This document shows positions 12,741-25,456 of a stretch of DNA of 64,000 nucleotides, one piece after another. How positions within the stretch are numbered: the first letter of the stretch is position 1; the number at the start of each line of letters is the position of its first letter. The notes below the pieces were generated by a model, which worked only from the letters and a program-made list of their open reading frames with translations, had not been told where the DNA came from and ran no database searches. This DNA comes from Vanilla planifolia (Eukaryota > Streptophyta > Magnoliopsida > Asparagales > Orchidaceae), in contig CM043875.1 in assembly GCA_023846275.1 (NCBI GenBank), forward strand, positions 7,018,626 through 7,082,625. Reading direction: 5' to 3'. Position numbers and translations under genes: made by a program.

Positions 12741-15087
12741 TTAAAAAATATGTTTTTTGAAAAAAATATAATATCACATTTATACAGATAAAGTTCTTTA
12801 AATAAAATATGTATGTATAATTTAAAATTTCTGCTACGTGCTTTAGACAAATTGAAACTATGTTCCAAGTCATGATAAAACTCACTTTAAAAAAAAAAGC
12901 AAGTGCATTGAATTTGCCTTCAAAAGCCAAGCCAACGAGCCGTATATAGACAACTCAAAAGCATATTTTTTAATGCAAATAACAACAATATCAAAAAAAA
13001 ATAAACTAAAGATGGGATCGAACTCGACTCAGTACTGGCTTGTGCTAAGTAGTCTAGAGTTTGAGGTATGTGAAACCTATGGGCTACATATCCAATCCTC
13101 AAATCTATTGGCTAATGTTTGTATAATGTAAGTTTCTTATGTCCATGAAAGTAAATACGATAGTCACTCGACCAAAGTTTCATCAATTAAATAAAATTTT
13201 TTAATGTCTTTAAACATACTTAAAATAAGTTAATCAAATCAAAATCAACTATTGTCAAACATCTAATGTGATAAATGGAAATTCAAATTAAAGCAAAATA
13301 AACCTACATAATATGGTTTTCTTTAGTCATTTATTTTTTTATATTAAAGATCAAACATAAACTAAAGAGTTTTATATAATTTTAATATCATAAGATTTTT
13401 AAATCTGAATATGAGACTTCGATGTACTATAATCTCTCAAACTATTTTTTCATAAAACATCTTGATGGGTAAAAATATATCTCTAGAATTCTATCAATAA
13501 TCTCTTTTAAGTAAAACTTTGAATTGTTTGTGGATGATAATTGATAAATTTTTGAAGATATAACCATTAATTAGAAATTGATAAATATTCTATTTGTCAA
13601 ATTCTCTATTATGCTCAATGTAAATATCTCAACCATTTTTTAACAAAATTTGTAATTAGTTCAAAATTTGTATTTTTTATTTAGAAAATTTTTTATTTCT
13701 ATTTTGTTTCCTTCTTAGTTTGATATGCACTTATTTTTCTCTCATATTTCACATGAACAAAGTTTGATGTAAGCAATCAAATGTTATTGATTCCATTTTA
13801 TTTTTTGTTTAAATAAAGATGCACAACTAAAAGCTTGTCTAATTAAGCTACCTTATCTTTGTGTAGTGATTGTTTTTGTTTCTCTTTGGTGGACCCTAGG
13901 TTAAACATTAATTTAGAAATGAAACAAATTAGAGACACCTTAATGTACATAAGAGGAATATATGACAAACTTTTTCTTAAATAGTAAAATAATAAAAAAA
14001 AAGAACAAGTGATTCATATTGCAATGGAACTGAAAGCTAAAAAAAGAAGAGTAATGCCAAACAAAAAAAGCGATAAAAGCCGATAAAATAATCATTACAG
14101 AAGCCATCTCCCATCACTTTGAGATTAGGTGGAGTTATCTTTAGTTTGTTTCTTTCTCGAATCATCTTTTGATAGATGACTTTACAAGGTAAGATGATGA
14201 GGTATTATTATTCTTTAACATTTAGCAGCCACCATAAAGATGATAAGTTGTTGAGTTTTAGACTTAAGAATTATCTTAACTTTAGAGAATCAATAGATCA
14301 TCTTTGTACACAACAAGTTGTAATTAATAAAATAATTTTGAGATTACATGAATCTATATGAACAATCCTAATAAAGTACATAGCTTTTAAGATTAATATA
14401 AACAATTTTTCAAGCCATATTTGATATCATATTTATTGCACAATCAATTGATTAATAAAAATACTTGCAATGCATTATTTTTAAAAATTATTGAGGAGCT
14501 TTATTTGATAAATATATTGACAATAAGTACTTCACAATTAATTGATATGATAGAATGATTAAAATATTTTTTTTTTTTTTTTTTGATAAAAAACAAAATT
14601 ATTTTTTGATATTATTTAAGATACATAATTATCTTCATTTCTTTTGCCAATATTATTTTTCATATTTTTAATTAAACATATGTTTTTGAAACATAATTAG
14701 ACAAACTTTAAATTAAAATTAAATTTAAGTTTTCTTTTATATTAATAAAATTTAAAAATGATTCATTAAATAAAATCTCAATTAAATTTGTAAGACATTA
14801 TTATATTTCAACAAACCATACGTACAAAACAGGGCATCTGTGAAGCCAACATAAGAAAATTAGCTAGCTATGAAGGTCGATGCTTATCTAGAATTTGGAT
14901 TATTTAAAAATAAAATAAATTAAACTCTCTTTAAAGTATTTGTTCAGCTTGCTTGATTCATGCTACCGTTGGATTGAATCAGATCATCCTTGGGTTAGAC
15001 CGAAGGCAATTGGCAATCAAAAATTGCACTTGGTTAGAAAATTGGTTTTAATTTTTTATTTATTTTTTATTTTTATTTTTTATTTTT
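12741..15087. other. No gene seen; AT-rich intergenic
   Basis: There is only simple AT-rich sequence, including a T-tract near 14567-14584 and T-rich repeats at about 15050-15090 that border the tandem array. No coding motif, RNA gene or clear transposon end was found. Confidence 0.5.
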
Positions 15088-18000
15088 TTGAAGAAAAGAA
15101 AATTACTAAAACTTTACTTGATATGTATGGTTAAGTAGTTAAACAAATTTGAATGAAAAAGTACATAAATTTGTTGTGATAAAGTATCACTAATGTTATG
15201 TTTTTTATTTTATAACCAAAACTATGAAATTTAATTAAAAATATATTTTTATAAGAGAAATAATAAAAGTCATGCATGTTGTTTAATAGATGTTTTATGA
15301 CTTTGAAGTTAAAATGAAAAAAAAAAAATTCATAGAAGTCCTTCATATTAATTCCACTCTTCTCAATTCTTAGTTTTCTTGGGCTTTGATAAATAATAAT
15401 TGTACAAAATATGTGGTCTATTGTGACATCATATATCATTTATGAAGTGAAAAATAGTTCTTATTTATGAAGCACATCATTTATATGGCTGAATAAGTCC
15501 AAAAAAATTAATAACATGTGTGGAAATAAATAACAAGCAAAAAGTCTAATTCAATTCTTTCGTCTTAAAACATTTTGAACGAGAAAGATATGACAAATTG
15601 TCCTTAATAAATGTTCTTGTCATTTACTTTCTCTTTGAGTATGATATACCAATTTTCTCTTATTAGTTATAACTAATTCGTTTAAATATTTTTGCCATTA
15701 ACAAATGAGCAAGTGAGCTTGAGATGCTTAGCAAGGATAAAGAACTTCACCAAAATAGTTTTGATTCCAATAGGTTGCTCATGTTTGCTAGCTAAGGTGA
15801 AAGTAACTACACAACAAACTAAGCTGACTCTCTTCAAGTGACACAAAGAGGTGAATATTTAACTTCTTACTAAACTTGACCTATAAAAGTAAGATTAGTT
15901 ATATCTTAGATGGTTTTTTTAAAACTCCACTTCTTTCTTTGGATTTCTTGGTTAGTGAGTATATCAAACACTTGCTTTGGCATCTTCAAACTACTTCTTT
16001 ATGCAATCACATAACCAAATATTGAAATTTAGATGAAGTCACATAAATATTATTATATTTTTTTAAAACTAAGTTATCATAACGAAGAAAAATAAAAGTA
16101 TTAAAATAGGACGCATCTCCTAGTCGTCACAACCATATTAAATATATATTTTTAATATATAATTTCTAAGTTAAAGTAAATATGAATAAATTGAGTGAGC
16201 TAATAAATATGTCTTCTCATTAATCTTATAAATTATTGTACAATACAGTATTTTTATTTATAATTGTTAATGTCAAAGAAAGATTGAACCAACAACGCAA
16301 ACTCACTAGACAACTAATGTGTCACATTGCATGTGGGATCAAATTTATATCACATAAATATAACAATAATACATAGAAATTATAATATTAAAATAATTCT
16401 TTTATTATTTTTTTATCTTTTTTTCTCATATAAATAAGTTTAGAATTTTATCACTAAGTTGAGATTAGTGAGAAAAGTTTTCACAATTAAGGTTACAACT
16501 TTCTAGAATTTTTCTTTCTTCAATTATAAACCCTTTTGAAGAATTTTTTTTGTGTGGGTTATATCTTCAATGAGTTTATTTACTTACTCAAAATCTTTGA
16601 AGCATCTTCTATAATAATGATCTTAATTGATTTTCAATTTTTTTTATTTTTATAGATTCTTTTATTTTTTTTCATTGAGGGTCATTTTTAAGCTTTCAAT
16701 CATTTTCAAAATTTAACATACTAATTAATATTCAAACATGAATTTGTATACTAAAATATTCCACTATAATAAGAATAAATTAATATCAACATGTGAGTAA
16801 TAAAATATATATTTATAATATAGAGTATTAGATTTATTTTCAAGTTATTATATTAAATATCATAAGACAAAATTTTTATAGATTCATCAAATCTAATTTA
16901 TAAGACTCTTAATTTATAAGCATCAAATATTATCAAATATATCATAAGATACGATCACTTACCTTAAAATTTGATATTGTGATAACACGTAGTGTTGAAT
17001 TGTTACAAGCAAGGTTTCTCGCTATCGTTACCATGATCATAACTCCTTCCAAGCTTGGTTCCATATGTTAAAATACCTAAATAAGAAAAGCCTCAAATTG
17101 GATAATTTGCAAAAGCATGGTCACAAAATCCTCTTAGATTTTTTCATAATAATCCACAATTCTCTCCAATTCGTTAGTGAAATATCAAAAGTCTCATTCA
17201 ATAAACAAAAGTTCTATTTTATTGGTTTTAAATTAGATCATTTGTATTGCTCCAACTTAGAATACTTATTGATTCGCTCTACTTGAACACAAAACTTAAA
17301 TGGTGGTTATATTATGCTCAATGTTCTTTTGAAATCTCTCAACAATTTCATGGCCAACAATAAGCATTTTGGGTAGTTTAATTTGTTATTTAAAACATTA
17401 GGGACAAATTGGTTTTAAAATTTAGAGAATATTATAATTTTAATTAAAATTTTATGTTGAATTTAATTTTTTTTTTTAAATCTTTTCAATCCAAATAATC
17501 TTTAAAAATTCTCTAATAAATTTTAAACTAAATTACACATAAAACTCCGCCATTTTAAATGTTTATATTTATAATATTATTTAATTCTTTTTATAATTTT
17601 TCATGTTAAAAAATATTTAAATAATAACTTTTCTTATAAATATATTATTTTTGGCATGTAATTTTTTTAAAATAATATAATTAAATTGTAAATAAACTTT
17701 TTTATTTTATAATTATTTTTAAAATATTTTTGACATCATTTGATGATTTAGTTTTTTTCAAAAATATTAATTATAATATTCTTTCGATAACTATAGCTCT
17801 TCATTATATGATCAATTCAAATTTAAAATTTTTAAAATTTATTTCGTATAATTTTGTAATAATTCAAAGCTTCATATTTAAATTTATTTCTCTCTTTATG
17901 ACTTGTATTCTTTTTTAAGGATGTTTGGTTTTTTAAAAAAATTAAATAATTTTTCAAAAATTTCTAAAAAATACAAACACTTCAAATTAAAAATAACTAT

Positions 18001-18535
18001 AAAACATTTTTTAAAATTTTGAATGCTACAAATTTTTTCTCCTTGGAACTATAGTCATCCATTAAGATCCTAATTTTTTTTTTTGTTGGTTTAAGCACTT
18101 AATAATTTTGAAATCTTCAAACTATTTATCCACATTTTTGAAATATTACATTTATAACTCTTTATTAATTAGTTAATATTAAAATAGAGAGTGCATTAAA
18201 AATTAAGGATAATGATCCTAATAGACATAAAACATTACTGAATAGGAAATTATTTTTCATAATCACATTTTTTGACAATAAGTATAATATAGGTAAACAA
18301 ATATACTAAGTAAATTATAATGGACTACATCAATATAAGAGATACTTTAAAAAAAATTTGTATAATAAATATTTTATTTATCAACATCATTAATATTATT
18401 TATTCTTGCTCTTCTACAAACTATACCCCATGATATAATATTGTTTAAAAAAAGATAATATAATATGAATCAATCATCAACTTAATAGATAAAATTTGAG
18501 AATGTCACTATTTCTCATGGGTTTTATTATCTTTT
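15088..18535. repeat. Tandem 3.45-kb unit, copy 1
   Basis: The unit begins 'tgaagaaaagaaaa' at about 15088 and ends after 'caatcatcaacttaatagat' near 18490 plus a short tail. The same sequence order recurs from 18536 and from 22022, so landmarks repeat about 3450 and 3490 bases apart. Shared landmarks include 'tgatatgtatgg', 'gcacat.atttatatggct', 'actaagctgactctcttcaa', 'catgtgggatcaaat', 'ccactataataagaat' and 'ccaagcttggttccatatgt'. There is no long ORF. A TATAAAAG at 15892-15899 is intact here but altered in copies 2 and 3. The unit's identity is unknown. Confidence 0.85.
16963..17076 (-). pseudogene. Exon-like block in tandem unit, copy 1
   Basis: On the minus strand a pyrimidine-rich tract ends in ATTTAG at 17077-17078, and AAG|GTAAGT, a perfect plant donor, follows at 16963/16962. 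The 114-bp block between reads W-N-Q-A-W-K-E near its start in one frame, but that frame breaks after about 12 codons. The same splice-like boundaries are kept in copies 2 and 3. It looks like a decayed internal exon of an unknown gene. Confidence 0.4.
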
Positions 18536-21500
18536 TTGAAGAAAAGAAAAATACTAAAACTTTATTTGATATGTATGGTTAAATAGTTAAGCAAATTTCA
18601 ATGAAAAAGTTCATAAATTTGTTGTGATAAAGTATCACTAATGTTATGTTTTTTATTTTGTAACCAAAACTATATTTTTTTAATTAAAAATATATTTTTA
18701 TAAAAGAAAATAATAAAAGTCTTGCATGTTGTTCAATTGATTTTTTGTCTTTGAAGCTAACATGAAAAAAAAAATTCATAAAAATCCTTCATATTAATTC
18801 CACTCATCTCAATTCTTACTTTTCTTGGGCTTTGATAGATAACAATTGTATAAAGTATATGGTCCACTATGACATCATATATCATTTATGAAGTTAAAAT
18901 TAATTCTATTTATGGAGCACATTATTTATATGGCTCAATAAGTCCAAAAATATTAATAACATGTGTGGAAATAAATAACAAGAAAAAAGTCTAATTCAAT
19001 TCTTGGGTCATTAAATATTTTGAATTAGGCAGAGATGACAAATTGTCCTCAATAGATGGTTTTGTCATTTACTTCTTTTTTGAGTGTGATATACCAATTT
19101 ACTTTTACTAATTACAACTAATTTGTTTGAATTTTTTTTTCCATTAACCCATGATCAAGTGAGCTCGAGATGCTTAGCAAGGATAAAGAACTCCACCAAA
19201 ATAGTTTTGATTCAAATAGGTTGCTCATGCTTGCTAGCTATGGTAGAAGTAACTACACAGCAAACTAAGCTGACTCTCTTCAAGTGATCGAAGAGGTGAA
19301 TATTAAACTTCTTACTCAACTTGACCTATGAAAGTAAGGTTGGTTTTATCATAGATGATCCCTTTAAAACTCCACTTCTTTCTTTCGATTTCTTGGCTAG
19401 TGAGTATATCGCATCTTAATTCATCGTAGCACTTGCTTTGGCTTTCAAACTACTTCTTTATGCAATCACATAATCAAATATTGAAATTTAGATAAAGTCA
19501 TATAAAAATTATTATATATTTTTTTAAAACTAAGTTATCATAACGAAAAAAATAAAAGTATTAGAATAACCCATCTCCTAATCATCACAACAATATTAAA
19601 TAATATATTTGTAACATATAATTTCTAAGTTAAAGTAAATATAAATAAAATGAGTGAGCTTATAAATGTGTCTTCTCATTAGTCCTATAAATTATTGTAT
19701 AGTACAACATTTTTCATTTATAATTGTTAATGTCAAAAAAAGATTGAGCTAGCAATGGAAACTCATTAGACAACTAATGCATCACACCACATGTGGGATC
19801 AAATTTGTATCACATAAATGCAAAAATAATATATAAAAGTTATAATACTAAAATAATTATTTTATTATTTTTTTAATCTTTTTTTTCTCACATAAGTAAG
19901 TTTAGAATTTTATCACTAAGTTGAGATTAATGAGTAAATTTTTCACAATTAGGGTTACAACTTTCTAGAATTTTTCTTTCTTCAATTATGAACCCTTTTG
20001 AAGAATGTTTTCGTGTGGGTTATATCTTCAATGAGTTTTTTTGTTTATTCAAAATCTTTGAAGAAGTCCATTTTCTATAATAATGATCTTAATTAATTTT
20101 CATTTTTTTATTGTTATAGATTCTTCTATTTTTTCCATCGAGGATCATTTTTAAGCAATCAATCATTTTCAAAATTTTATGAAAAATATAATCTCACAAA
20201 CTAATTAATATTCAAATAGGAATATGTATGCTAAAATATTCCACTATAATAAGAATAGATTAATATCAAAATGTGATTAATAAAATATATATTTATAAGA
20301 TAGAGTATTTGATTTATATTCAAAGTATTGTATCAAATATTATCAATATAAATTTTTTATAGATTTATCAAATATAACTTATATGTTTCCTAATTGATAA
20401 GCATTAAATATTATCAAATGCATTACATGATACAACTACTTACCTTAAAATTTGATATTGTGGTTACACATAGAGTTGAATTGTTGCAATCGAGGTCTCC
20501 CACCAATGTTACCATGATCATAGCTTCCTTCCAAGCTTGGTTCCATATGTTAAAATACCTAAATAAAAAAAGCCTCAAATTGGATAATTTGCAAAAGCAT
20601 GGTAAAAAATCCTTCATAGATTTTTTCACAATAATCCACAATTCTCTCCAATTCTTTAGTGAAATGTTAAAAGCCTCATTCTATGAACAAATCTTCCATT
20701 TTATAGTTTTTAAATTAGATCATTTGTATTGCTCTAACTTAGAATACTCATTGATTCACTCTACTTGAACACACAAAACTTTAATGAAATGGTGGTTGCA
20801 TAATGCTCAATGTTCTTTTGAAATCTCTCAACCATTTCATGGTCGACAATAGGCATTTTGGGTAGCTTAATTTGTTATTTAAAACATTAGGGACAAATTG
20901 TATTTTAAAATTTAGAGAATATTATAATTTTAATTAAAATTTTATGTTTAATTTAATTTGTTTAAAATCTTTTTAATCCAAATAATCTTTAAAAATTCTC
21001 TAATAAATTTTAAACTAAATTACACATAAAACTCCACCATCTTTAAATGTTTATATTTATAATATTATTTAATTTTTTTTTAATAATTTTTCATGTGAAA
21101 AAAATATTTAAATAATAACTTTTCTTATAAATATACTATTTTAGGCATTTAATTTTTTTAAAATAATATAATTAAATTGTAAATAAACTTTGTTATTTTA
21201 TAATTATTTTTAAAATATTTTTGACATCATTTGATGATTTAGTTTTTTTTCAAAAATATTAATTATAATATTCTTTTGATACTTATAGCTCTTCATTATA
21301 TGATCAATTCAAATTTAAAATTTTTAAAATTTATTTCGTATAATTTTGTAATAATTCAAAACTTCATATTTAAATTTATTTCTGTCTTTATGACTTGTAT
21401 TCTTTTTAAAGGTTGTTTAATTTTTTTTAAAAAAATTAAATAATTTTTCAAAAATTTCTAAAAAATATTAACACTTCAAATTAAAAATAACTATAAAACA

Positions 21501-22021
21501 TTTTTTTAAAATTTTGAATGCTACAAATTTTTCCTCCTTGGAACTACAATCATTCCTTAAGATCCTAAATTTTTTTGTTGGTTTAAGCACCCAATAATTT
21601 TGAAATCTTCAAAATATTTTGAAATATTACATTTGCAACTCTTTATTAATTAGTAAATATTAAAATAGAGAGTGCATAAACAATTAAGAGTAATGATCTT
21701 AATAGATATAAAATATTATTGAATAGCAAATTATTTTTTATAATCACATCTTAAGACAATAAGTGTAATATAAGTACATAAATGTACTAAGTAAACTACA
21801 ATAGAATATATCAATATAAGAGATATTTTAAAAATTTATTTTATAATAAATTTTTTATTTATCTACATCATTAATTTTATTTATTCTCACTCTTCTACAA
21901 ACTATACCCCATGATATAATATTGTTTAAAAAAAGATAGTACAATATGAATCAATCATCAACTTAATAGATAAAATTGGAATACAAATGTCACTATTTGT
22001 CATGGGTTTTATTATTTTCTT
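18536..22021. repeat. Tandem 3.45-kb unit, copy 2
   Basis: This is the second copy, same orientation and landmark order as copy 1, with scattered substitutions and small indels throughout. By eye copies 1 and 2 resemble each other more than either resembles copy 3. It ends with 'caatcatcaacttaatagat' and a short tail reading into copy 3. Confidence 0.87.
20444..20558 (-). pseudogene. Exon-like block in tandem unit, copy 2
   Basis: This is the best-preserved version. The acceptor-like TTTTTTTATTTAG precedes 20558 and AAG|GTAAGT follows 20444 on the minus strand. The 115 bases between are open for 38 codons in one frame, containing W-N-Q-A-W-K-E-A and, near the end, C-N-N-S-T-L-C-V-T-T. I do not recognise the protein family. 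Copy 1 (114 bp) and copy 3 (113 bp) differ by indels that shift this frame. Confidence 0.42.
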
Positions 22022-25000
22022 TTGAAGAAAAGAAAAATACTAAAACTTTACTTGATATGTATGGCTAAATAGTTAAGCAAATTTGAATGAAAAAGTTTAT
22101 AAATTTGTTATGATAAGGTATCACTAATGTTATGATTTTTTCTATAACCAAAACTATATTTTCTTAATCAAAAATATATTTTTATAAGAGAAAATAATAA
22201 AAGTCATGCATGTTGTTCAATAGATTTTTTATGTCTTTGTAGTTAAAACGAAAAAAAAAATCATCAAAGTCCTTCATATTAATTCCACTCATCTCAATTC
22301 TTTCTTTTCTTGAGTTTTGATAGATAACAATTGTACAAAGTATGTGGTCCATTATGACATCATATATCATTTATGAAGCGAAAATTAGTTCTCATTTATG
22401 GAGCACATTATTTATATGGCTCAATAAGTCCAAACAAAATTAATAACATGTGTGGAAATAAAAAACATGCAAAAATTCTAATTCAATTCTTTCATCTTTA
22501 AATACTTTGAACGAGAAAGATATGACAAATTGTCCTCAATAGATGGTTTTGTCCTTTACTTTCTTTTTGAGTGTGATATACCAATTTACTCTTACTAGTT
22601 ATAACTAATTTGTTTGAATTTTTTTCCAATGGCCCATGATCATGTGCATTTGAGATGCTTTGTAAGGAGAAACAACTCCAACAAAATGGTCTCGATTCAG
22701 ATAGGTTGCTTATGTTTGCTAGCTAGGGTGGAAGCAAACACACAACAAACTAAGCTGACTCTCTTCAAGTGACACAAAGAGGTGAATATTTAACTTCTCA
22801 CTAAATTTGAACTATAAAAATAAGATTAGTTAGTTGTATCCTAGACAGTCTCTCTAAAAATCTACTTCTCTCTTTGGATTTCTTGGCTAGTAAGTATATC
22901 ACATCTTAATTCATTGTAGCACTTGCGTTAGTGTATTTAAACTACTTTTTTGTGTAATCACATAATCAAATATTGAAATCCAAATAAAGCCATATAGAAG
23001 TTATTATATTCTTTTTAAAACTAAGTTAACATAATAATCATCATAGCAAAAAAGTAAAAATACTAGAATAAGACCCATCTCCTAGCTATCACAACAGTAT
23101 TAATAATATATTTCTAATATATGATTCCTAAGTTAAAATAAATATGAATAAATTGATTGAGCTAATAAATATATCTTCTCACTAATCTCATAAATTATTA
23201 TATTGTGTAACATTTTCATTTATAATTATTAATATCAAAAAAATATTGAGCCAATGATACAAACTCACTAGACAACTAGTGCATCATGCCACATGTGGGA
23301 TCAAATATGTATCAAATAAATATAAAAATAATATATATATAAATTATAATATTAAAATAATTCTTTAAAATTTTTTCTATCTTTATTTTTCTTATATAAG
23401 TTTAGAATTTTATCACTAAATTTGGATTAATGAGTAAATATTTTATAATTAAGGTTATATACTTTTAAAAGTTTTTTTCTTCAGTTATGAATTCTTTTGA
23501 AGAATTTCTTTTTTGGGTTATATCTCCAATGAATGTTTTTGTTTATTCAAAATCTTTTAAGAATTTCATCATCTATAATAATGACCCCAATTTATTTTCA
23601 ATTTTTTTACTATTATAGATTCTTTTATTTTTCCCATTGAGAATCATTTTTGAAGTTTTTAATTATTTTCAAAATTTTATGAAAATCTAATCTCACATAC
23701 TAATTAATATTCAAACATGAATTTATATGTTAAAATATTCCACTATAATAAGAATAAATAAACATCAACATGTTAGAAATAAAATATAGATTTATCATAT
23801 AGAACATTAGATTTATATTTAATTTATTGTATCAATTATCACAACGATAGAATTTTTACAAATTCATTAAATTAGCTCATAGGACTCTTAATTTATAAGC
23901 ATCAAACATTATCAAATACACCATAAGATCCTCCTACTTACCTTAAGATACTATGTTGTAGTCACACATAGAGTTGAATTGTTGGCAAGTCCTCCCACTA
24001 AGTTTACCATGATAAAAAGCTTCCTTCCAAGCTTGGTTCCATATGTTAAAATTCCTAAATAAAAAAAAGCCTCAAATAGCATAATTTGCAAAAGGATGAC
24101 CACAAAATCCTCTTTTTTTTCACAATAATCCACAATTCTCTTTAATTCTTTGGTGAAATGTCAAAAGCCTCATTTTATAGACAAATCTTCCATTTTGTAA
24201 TTAATTTAGATCATTTGTATTGTCCTAAATTAGAAAACATGTTGATTTACTCTACTTTAACACACCAAACTTCAATAAAATTGTGCTTACATCATGCTTA
24301 ATGTTTCCTTTGAATCTCTCAACTATTTCATCATCAATGATGGCCATTTTGGCTAGCTTCATCTGTTGGTTAACATTAGGGATAAATTGGATTTTTAGAA
24401 TTTAGAAAATGTTATATTTTAATTAAAACTTTATGTTGAATTTATTTTTTTTAAATCTTTTAATCTAAATAATCTTTAAAAATTTTCTAATAACTTTTAA
24501 AATAAATTACTCATAAAACTCCACAATCTTTAAATTTTCATACTTATAATATTATTTATTTTTTAAATATATTTTTTCCACAAATCATTTAAATAATACA
24601 TTTTCTTATGAATACAACCCTTTAGGCATGTCAAATTGTTTATAAAAAATATATAATTAGACTCTAAATAAAATTTACTATTTTTATAATTATTTTAAAT
24701 TTTTTTGACATCATTTGAGGATTTAGTATTTTTTTTTCAAAAATATTAATCATAATATTCTTTCAATAACTATAGCCCTTCATTACATGATCGATTCAAA
24801 TTTTAATTTTCTAAAATTTATATCATATAATTTTTAATAATTCAAAACTTTATATTTAATTTTTTTGCTCTTTTTGTGACTTGTATTTTCTTCTAAGGAT
24901 GTTTGATTTTTTAATAAGATTTAAAAAATTAAAAATTTTAAAAAATACCAACATTTCAAATTAAAAATAACTATAAAACTCATTTTTTTTAAAAAATTTT

Positions 25001-25456
25001 GAATGCTAAAATTGTTCCCTCCTTAGAACTCCAATTGTCCCTTTAGATCCTAATTTATTTTGTTGGTTTAAGCACCCATTAATTTTGAAATCCTCAAAAT
25101 AATTATTTAAATAATTATCCTTACTTTTGAAATATTATATTTATGACTCTTTATTAATTAGTAAATATTAAAATAGAGAGTGCATTAGAAATTAGGAGTA
25201 AAGATCCTAATAGATATTTTTTCATAATCACATCTTTTGACAATAATTATAATACATATAAATGAATGTATTAAGTAAACTACAATAGACTATATCAATA
25301 TAAGAGATATTTTAAAATTTTTATTTTGTAATAATTTTTTTATTTATCAATATCATTAATTTTATTTATTCTCTCTTAAAACTATATCCTATGATATAAT
25401 ATTTATTTTAAAAAATAGATAATATTATATGAATCAATCATCAACTTAATAGATGA
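22022..25456. repeat. Tandem 3.45-kb unit, copy 3
   Basis: This third copy is the most diverged. It follows the same order and orientation and stops at 'caatcatcaacttaatagat', after which the sequence no longer matches the tail of copies 1 and 2. The array ends here. Confidence 0.83.
23942..24054 (-). pseudogene. Exon-like block in tandem unit, copy 3
   Basis: Acceptor-like TTTTTTTTATTTAG and donor AAG|GTAAGT are both kept on the minus strand although the surrounding copy is the most diverged of the three. The 113-bp block lacks two bases compared with copy 2, and no frame stays open across the corresponding reading. Confidence 0.38.

Noticed and set aside
13010..13100. 'gagttcgatccc' on the minus strand, resembling a tRNA-derived SINE head
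   Set aside because: No A box at the right spacing, no SINE body or poly-A/T tail and no target duplication were found.
17065..17286. Plus-strand frames overlapping the tandem-unit block, also open in copy 2
   Set aside because: The same region on the minus strand carries conserved splice-like signals, and the plus-strand peptide is low-complexity and lacks motifs.
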